From Reclinomonas americana ATCC 50394 (taxonomy: Eukaryota > Jakobida > Jakobea > Jakobida): a stretch of DNA of 25,775 nt. Numbering within the stretch: the stretch's first letter is position 1; each line of letters opens with the position of its first letter. The notes below the pieces were generated by a model. It did not search any database and was not told where the DNA came from. It saw only the letters and a program-made list of their open reading frames with translations. The stretch is taken from the NCBI GenBank assembly GCA_048213135.1, contig PS015020.1, positions 148,123 through 173,897 on the forward strand, read 5' to 3'. Both the position numbers and the translations under genes were made by a program. Below, piece after piece: positions 19,871 through 25,775 of the stretch.

Positions 19871-21496
19871 TCAGACGTCACCGAGATCATCACCGTTTGT
19901 TGTGGCATCACCGTCGCCAAGCAGCTCGCGCAGTCGGTGCTCCGGCAATCGCAGGCCTTCGTCGGCAAACTGGCGACGCCGGTCGGCATGCTCGCGGCTC
20001 TTCCTGGCCTTGACCAGCGCCTTGCGGCGCTGCTTTTGAATCTTGCGCTCGGCCAGCAGCTGCGGGTCCAGTTGTGCTTGCTCTGCACGGCGCTTGCGAC
20101 GGGTTTCCGCCACTCGGTCGCGTGCATCTTCGTATGCCGTCATGAACGCCCCATGGCCGACAGTCTGCCGGATCAAATCCGACACCTCGCGTGCCAGCGC
20201 AGTCACCGTCTCTGCGAGTTGGAGTAAGTACACACGATATCGGCGTCACCAAATCATCACCATCGCCACGCACCAGGCAGCTGGTCGTTCGAGAGAAGCT
20301 TGTGCACCGGCACCAAGATGACGGGTAGCAGCGGTAGAACGCGCTCGCCGCCAATCTGCACCGTCACGGCGGCCAGCAAGCGCAACACCGTGGTTCGCTG
20401 GCATCATTCGAAAGTCCGCCGTGAGTACACAACAAACGCCCAATGATCGAGGCATACACACTCACCACCAAGTCGCTATTGCTGACCAGCGCGTAGAAGC
20501 CGACCTTGCGCAGCACCGCACGCACCAGCTTGTTGTGTGACGCTTGAGTCGCCGTCAGGCCAGAAAAGTCGTCCGAGGCGTGCGGCGGCACATCGGCAAA
20601 CGCCAGATTGAGCATAAATACCGCATTCTTCACGACCTGCACCGCCATCTCCTCGTCCAAGTGGGCGCTCTCCAACTGCGAGTGCAGTCGATGCAGCAAG
20701 CTGTGCGCATTCTTCAGCAGGAATTCTCGCGCCTCCTGCGCATCGGTCGACGCCTTGTCCGCCACCACCAGGGCGCACAGCGATCCGAGGTGGCGCATCG
20801 CAGACGAGCGTACCCACACATGGCGGTGCTCCAACAGCTGCGCCAGAGATGGCCACAGCGGCTGCGGAAGTGGAATGCGAGCGAGTGAGCACAGGAAAAT
20901 GTACATGGAGGAGTCGCGCAGAGCACTCAAACGCAACTCTCAGGACGTCGGAGAACGGGCGCACCGACGTGTGCCGCGTCACCTTCTCCAGACACTGCAT
21001 GCAGTGGTACGCCGATTCCCACTCGCGGCGCTGCACCAGCTCGACGACCACCGGGTCACTGGAATCCCTTTCGGAGATGAACGCCTGCAGCTCGTCCTCG
21101 TCGACTCGCAAATCTGTTCGACCGTGACCGGCGGCCAGCTGGTTGCGCCACTCCGCCTTCTTCTCCTGCATCTCGGCTTGCACCAGTTGCAGGCGCACGC
21201 GCACCTCCTGATGGATCTGCAAGTCGGCTTCGACAGCCGTCTCCAGCACCACCTGCATCTGCGGCACCAGCTCCAGCACCACGTCCAACATCTTTTCGCC
21301 GAGGGCCTCCACCGCCAGCGTGGCGCACTGTGCGTCAAGATGTGAGTAAAGGAAAAGGCGGAGGTGACTCGCGTCGCATGGACTCACCAATGCCGACAGC
21401 GACCGGAACTGCTGGACGCGCTCATCTGGCTCCACCTGATCGGCACCCTCCGACATCCACACAGTGATGAAGCGCAGCAGAAGGCGCATTTGAGGC
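19871..21496 (-). CDS. UTP20: UTP20, C-terminal segment (5' cut by N gap)
   Basis: Exons: 21496-21388 (partial), 21327-20938, 20861-20466, 20397-20274 and 20211-19871 (TGA). UTP20 is a very large HEAT-repeat protein of the small-subunit processome. Recognisable blocks are LLRFITVWMSE, the HEAT-like LAQLLEHRHVWVRSSAMRHL (human counterpart has HPHNWVW), RTTVLRLLAAVTVQIGG, and the basic C-terminus with ERKIQKQRRKALVKARKSRE, which fits the Lys/Arg-rich tail of UTP20. The stop codon is intact. The short human-like acidic insert is missing. This segment carries the true end of the gene; the preceding parts are split over the contigs to its right. Confidence 0.85.
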
Positions 21497-22255
21497 NNNN
21501 NNNNNNNNNNNNNNNNNNNNNNNNNNNNNNNNNNNNNNNNNNNNNNNNNNNNNNNNNNNNNNNNNNNNNNNNNNNNNNNNNNNNNNNNNNNNNNNNNNNN
21601 NNNNNNNNNNNNNNNNNNNNNNNNNNNNNNNNNNNNNNNNNNNNNNNNNNNNNNNNNNNNNNNNNNNNNNNNNNNNNNNNNNNNNNNNNNNNNNNNNNNN
21701 NNNNNNNNNNNNNNNNNNNNNNNNNNNNNNNNNNNNNNNNNNNNNNNNNNNNNNNNNNNNNNNNNNNNNNNNNNNNNNNNNNNNNNNNNNNNNNNNNNNN
21801 NNNNNNNNNNNNNNNNNNNNNNNNNNNNNNNNNNNNNNNNNNNNNNNNNNNNNNNNNNNNNNNNNNNNNNNNNNNNNNNNNNNNNNNNNNNNNNNNNNNN
21901 NNNNNNNNNNNNNNNNNNNNNNNNNNNNNNNNNNNNNNNNNNNNNNNNNNNNNNNNNNNNNNNNNNNNNNNNNNNNNNNNNNNNNNNNNNNNNNNNNNNN
22001 NNNNNNNNNNNNNNNNNNNNNNNNNNNNNNNNNNNNNNNNNNNNNNNNNNNNNNNNNNNNNNNNNNNNNNNNNNNNNNNNNNNNNNNNNNNNNNNNNNNN
22101 NNNNNNNNNNNNNNNNNNNNNNNNNNNNNNNNNNNNNNNNNNNNNNNNNNNNNNNNNNNNNNNNNNNNNNNNNNNNNNNNNNNNNNNNNNNNNNNNNNNN
22201 NNNNNNNNNNNNNNNNNNNNNNNNNNNNNNNNNNNNNNNNNNNNNNNNNNNNNNN
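21497..22255. other. N gap (759) inside UTP20
   Basis: Unsequenced. The coding strand of the same gene changes from minus (left) to plus (right) across it. Confidence 0.95.
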
Positions 22256-22325
22256 TCATTGAATTCTATCCGTCTGCGTGGTTCCTCTGGTGGTTCTCAC
22301 ACTTGCAGCGTGCCCTTTGTCGCAG

Positions 22326-23338
22326 ATTGACTTCTCTCTCCGACTGCTGGCACACGGGCTCAAGGCGCAGGGTCTGCCACTCAGCGAATTGGTCGCGCTC
22401 CTCGACCCGTTCATGCCGCTGCTGCGTGATGCTGTCCTCACGAAGCACGCGGGAGTGTTGCACCCGACGATTAAGGCAGTGACGTCGATGCTCAAGTTCA
22501 CGCTGCCGTCCACCAACGATGTAGTGACAGGAATTCTGGCGCACGTGTTTGACCTCCTCAAGGTCAGATCGCGGACAGTGGTTGTGTGGTAGTAGGGAAA
22601 GAGACTCATTGATGTTCACGTGCCGACACAGGACGTGGGAACGGCGAACCCCGAGACTGTGGCTTCCTGTTTCAAGTTCCTGACGGCGGTTCTGCATCGA
22701 TGCCCGGCAGTCACGCTCACCAACGCGCAGCTTAAAGTGCTGCTCAGCTTTGTGACGGTCGATCTTGGCACGCACGTCAAGCAAGCGGCCGCGCTGGATC
22801 TTGTCAAGGTGTGCACTTGATTGCCGTTTTTTTGGCAACTCCCCGAGACGACTAACAAGGAGGGATGCAGGGTGTGGTGGACCGCCGTCTCCTGACTCCG
22901 CAACTTTACGACGTTGTGCGCCAGGTCAGCGAGCTGATGGTGCGCTCGCTGCAGGCGCCGATCCGAGAGAAATGCGCCGGCATCTACGGTCGTTTCTTGC
23001 TCGACTACCCGCTAGGTGTGTTTGTGCAAGTTTCTCTCTACCGATCATTATTGCGCACTCCGACGCTGACCACTCTCACGCGCACCTGCAGCGGCAAAAC
23101 GACTGGAACAAGAGTTGGAGTTCCTCATTGCCAACCTGGAGTACCAGCATGAAGCCGGTCGGATGAGTGCACTGTCGGCACTGCACTACGTGGTGCAGAA
23201 CTTCCCCGTGCCGGTGTTGACGCCGCGCGCCGAGTTCTTCTTCCTGCCACTGGTGGCACGGCTGCAGTCGGACCCGTCGCATGTGTGTCGCGTGGAGGTT
23301 GGCAAAATCCTGCAGCTGCTGCTGACGCGTGTGGAGCC
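22326..23338 (+). CDS. UTP20: UTP20, third segment, on an apparently inverted contig
   Basis: Exons 22326-22562, 22632-22808, 22871-23015 and 23092-23338 (cut by the N gap) are in frame on the plus strand. IDFSLRLLAHGLK and ALLDPFMPLLRDAV, LPSTNDVVTGILAHVFDLLK, and RFLLDYPL then ANLEYQHEAGR match the block of UTP20 that reads DYPLGKKL...ANLNYEHETGR in animals. FFFLPLVARL follows, as in that family. In the protein this part lies between the segment at 23720-25084 and the one at 19871-21496. Both of those are on the minus strand, so this contig (22256-23338) is most likely reversed. The 70 bases before 22326 are intron. Confidence 0.85.
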
Positions 23339-23614
23339 NNNNNNNNNNNNNNNNNNNNNNNNNNNNNNNNNNNNNNNNNNNNNNNNNNNNNNNNNNNNNN
23401 NNNNNNNNNNNNNNNNNNNNNNNNNNNNNNNNNNNNNNNNNNNNNNNNNNNNNNNNNNNNNNNNNNNNNNNNNNNNNNNNNNNNNNNNNNNNNNNNNNNN
23501 NNNNNNNNNNNNNNNNNNNNNNNNNNNNNNNNNNNNNNNNNNNNNNNNNNNNNNNNNNNNNNNNNNNNNNNNNNNNNNNNNNNNNNNNNNNNNNNNNNNN
23601 NNNNNNNNNNNNNN
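23339..23614. other. N gap (276) inside UTP20
   Basis: Unsequenced. Its right side starts in a TACG repeat. Coding strand switches from plus to minus across it. Confidence 0.95.
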
Positions 23615-23652
23615 TACGTACGTACGTACGTACTACGTACGTACGTACGTAC

Positions 23653-23712
<60 letters not shown>
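23615..23712. repeat. (TACG)n and (CT)n microsatellites
   Basis: About ten TACG units (with one break near 23634) are followed by about 29 CT units. They lie in a UTP20 intron beside the N gap. Confidence 0.95.
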
Positions 23713-23716
<4 letters not shown>

Positions 23717-23719
23717 GAC

Positions 23720-25084
23720 CTTCTCGGCCGACAGCATGCTCTTGCAGTCCCTGCACACCGCGGCGAATGCTTTCATACGAGAACGTGAGCAGGTCGCGCA
23801 GTTTCACCGACGGGTTCACGCGGATGCCGGCCACGATGCGGAACAGAGCATCCTCCAGGAGGTGGAAGCGCTCCTCACCAATCGTCTCGATCATTTCGGT
23901 CTGTTGAGGCCGCAAACATCGGTAAGCACAAAGAAAACACACACGCCACATTCACACACAAACTCTCTCTCTCCCTCTCTTTCCAACTCGCACCTGAATC
24001 GGGGAAATCAAGAGTGTGACACTGGGATTGAACTGGCATACGCGAGCCAACAGCTGAATGCCCTCTGGCGCTCGAGTCGTGCGCGCCTCACGCAGTGCGG
24101 CAGCAATGGCGTCCACCTTGCGCTGCTCCGCTGCTGCTCCTAGAATATCGTCGAGTAGCGTCTGCGCAGTTGCACATGTTCCATTAGCACCTCTTCACCT
24201 TTTGCCTACTTGCTCCTTCTGCCTTCCCCGACAAACCTCCATCAGTTGCGGCAAACAGTGGTCAATGTCGCCGGGCTGAAGCGTAGGCTCCAGTGCCTCC
24301 AGCACGGCGTACAGTGCATGTCCACGCACGTGAATCTGATAACCGTGTTCCAGAGTCTTGTTCAGCACCATTACTGTGTACTGCAGGAACTCGGCTCCAA
24401 GCTCCAAGCACACGCCGACCAAGGCCTTGCGGGCGGCCTCTCGAATCTGCGCACCAAATAGTAAGTATGCAGTCACATCAGCATCACCACGCCTCATCAT
24501 CTTCTTCTCGAGACGCACATCATCCTCCCGGCTGCGCAGACGGTTGGCCAGCTCCTGCAACAGTCGTGGCACCTGCGCGTCCCAGTGGCTGCGCGGCAGG
24601 ACTCGAATGACGTGCACGATCGCCTTGGTGACGGGCACCCGCACGCTCGAGGTCTTGTCGTCGGCGCCGACGTAGCGGTACATCATTGGGATGATGCGGA
24701 CCTCAAACGTCGACACGATGCGATTGGCGAACTCCTGCCGATGCTGCAGCGTCGCTGCCTCACTGTCAACGGCCATGGTGTCCTCTTGCTCCTCCGCCTC
24801 ATCGTCCTCAGCGCCATCCTCCTCCTCCTCTCCACCTTCATCGTCACCACCCTCCCCATCCTCTTCCTCCTCCTCCTCCTCTTCGTCGTCATCATCGACG
24901 CCATCCACTTGCATGTCGCCTTTGGCCATGTCGCCGCCATCCTCATCTTCATCCCCGCCTTCCTTTCTGCCTCCACGACGACGCTGCCGTGCCGAGCTGC
25001 TTGGTGCAGTCAGACTCGATGCTGAGTCGCCGAGCGCCTCGCTGTCACTGATCTGGAACGAAGAGCGTGGAATGGCACTCAAAT
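23720..25084 (-). CDS. UTP20: UTP20, second segment
   Basis: Exons 25084-24519, 24446-24237, 24161-23994 and 23900-23720 on the minus strand. A Ser-rich and then very acidic stretch (Asp/Glu runs, about 24750-24960) opens it. The HEAT part begins with VRVPVTKAIVHVIRVLP and ANRLRSREDDIREAARKALV, and then GAEFLQYTVMVLNKTLEHGY, LQPGDIDHCLPQLMEV and INPSVKLRDLLTF-like text. Animal UTP20 has the same order (LRSRAQEIRD..., FLQYVLKEL..., GYQVHV, ...GDLDSCL). The first codon of the exon is split by an upstream intron. It belongs before the segment now at 22326-23338. Confidence 0.85.
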
Positions 25085-25128
25085 CTGTCACAAAACGAGT
25101 ATTGAGTCTATGCGTCGGGAAGGAACAA

Positions 25129-25321
25129 NNNNNNNNNNNNNNNNNNNNNNNNNNNNNNNNNNNNNNNNNNNNNNNNNNNNNNNNNNNNNNNNNNNNNNNN
25201 NNNNNNNNNNNNNNNNNNNNNNNNNNNNNNNNNNNNNNNNNNNNNNNNNNNNNNNNNNNNNNNNNNNNNNNNNNNNNNNNNNNNNNNNNNNNNNNNNNNN
25301 NNNNNNNNNNNNNNNNNNNNN
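25129..25321. other. N gap (193) inside UTP20
   Basis: Unsequenced. Coding strand of the same gene switches from minus to plus across it. 25085-25128 on its left is intron. Confidence 0.95.
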
Positions 25322-25373
25322 GTTGTGCAGAGATGATGGTGGCTCATCGTGAACTGGTTTTTTGTGCGCGCAG

Positions 25374-25775
25374 CCCAAGTTCCTGCAGCAGTCCGTGCTG
25401 CCGATCTTGACGCACTACCTGCTGGCGGACAGTGATCCGGGAAATGGTGCCGTGCAACTTGCAATCGACAATGCCGTCAAAGCTCTGCAAGCAGTGGCGG
25501 CCAAGCTTGGCTGGAAGGACTACTATCGGATCCTCATGGTGCGTGGGCGCTGACGACGGGGTGAGGAGAGGTGTGCGTCGCACTCACTGTTCACTGGGAA
25601 TGCATGCAGCGATTTGTCAGCAATCTTTCACTCAAGCGAGCCAAGGAGTCGGAGAAAAACGCGCGCTTGAAGATCACTGTGCGATGCGTGTGTGCGGTGC
25701 TGGACGCCTTCCATTTCGACTTGTCGCTCGCTGATACGCCCGCCGGTTCCGTGTTTTATTTGATTGTTGTTGCTG
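25374..25775 (+). CDS. UTP20: UTP20, first visible segment (partial), on an apparently inverted contig
   Basis: Exon 25374-25538 and exon 25610 to about 25745 (the last bases may be intron after a GTTCCG donor) read on the plus strand. Blocks include KFLQQSVLPILTHYL, KALQAVAAKLGWKDYYRILM and VRCVCAVLDAFHFDLSL. The pattern of a WK-YY-LLM block followed by an AFHFDL block precedes the LRVP-type block in fungal and animal UTP20. It therefore belongs N-terminal to the segment at 25084. The gene continues past the window edge, and the N-terminal half of UTP20 is not seen here. Confidence 0.75.

Noticed and set aside
23615-23712. Repeat array as a CRISPR-like or telomeric array
   Set aside because: Units are 4 and 2 bases with no spacers. 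It is an ordinary microsatellite beside a gap.
19871-25775. UTP20 as several pseudogene fragments or a real shuffled gene
   Set aside because: No exon has a stop or frameshift, segments do not overlap, and every strand switch falls on an N gap. Contig inversion explains it better.
1-25775. tRNA, rRNA or transposon genes
   Set aside because: I saw no cloverleaf with matching arms, no rRNA core sequence, and no transposase or reverse transcriptase motif in any frame.

Overview
This is eukaryotic nuclear DNA, most likely from a free-living or parasitic protist. Genes are close together and on both strands. Most coding regions are cut by many short GT-AG introns, about 50 to 110 bases long. All three stop codons are used, so the code is standard. 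The genes I recognise are eukaryotic: two small-subunit processome proteins, a Rab-like GTPase, a Crinkler-type ATPase and a WD40 propeller. I cannot name the lineage. The sequence is a draft scaffold with five runs of N, at 5833-5955, 9963-10260, 21497-22255, 23339-23614 and 25129-25321.

Layout. 109-3472 (+): 3' part of a 13-exon Crinkler/RHS-like P-loop NTPase with a possible nuclease-like tail. 3548-4639 (-): an intronless seven-repeat WD40 protein that converges on it. 4897-7660 (+): four tandem two-exon genes for 58-65 residue proteins that all begin Met-Gly-Ser; I do not recognise this family. 8149-11039 (+): a starch-binding-type module fused to a sucrose-phosphate-phosphatase-like HAD enzyme. 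11112-16337 (-): NOL6/Utp22 in 16 exons. 16368-18076 (-): a GTPase with an N-terminal beta-grasp domain and a Rab-like C-terminus. 18282-19751 (+): a type 2 (Ntn) asparaginase/isoaspartyl peptidase in 8 exons. 19871-25775: pieces of one UTP20 gene.

Two results stand out. First, the tandem microprotein family has a fixed phase-0 intron, a predicted N-myristoylation site in every copy, a shared 5' leader in two copies and a small 3' hairpin motif in three. It looks like a recently expanded and undescribed family. Second, the UTP20 exons lie in the right N-to-C order when read from right to left, but their strand flips at each N gap (-,+,-,+). This is best explained by two contigs, 22256-23338 and 25322 onward, being placed backwards in the scaffold.

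NOL6/Utp22 and UTP20 both act in 18S rRNA maturation in the nucleolus, and they lie within 4 kb of each other here. The other genes show no shared pathway. Convergent neighbours are separated by only 72 to 119 bases, and the GTPase stop codon is 30 bases from the NOL6 start on the same strand.
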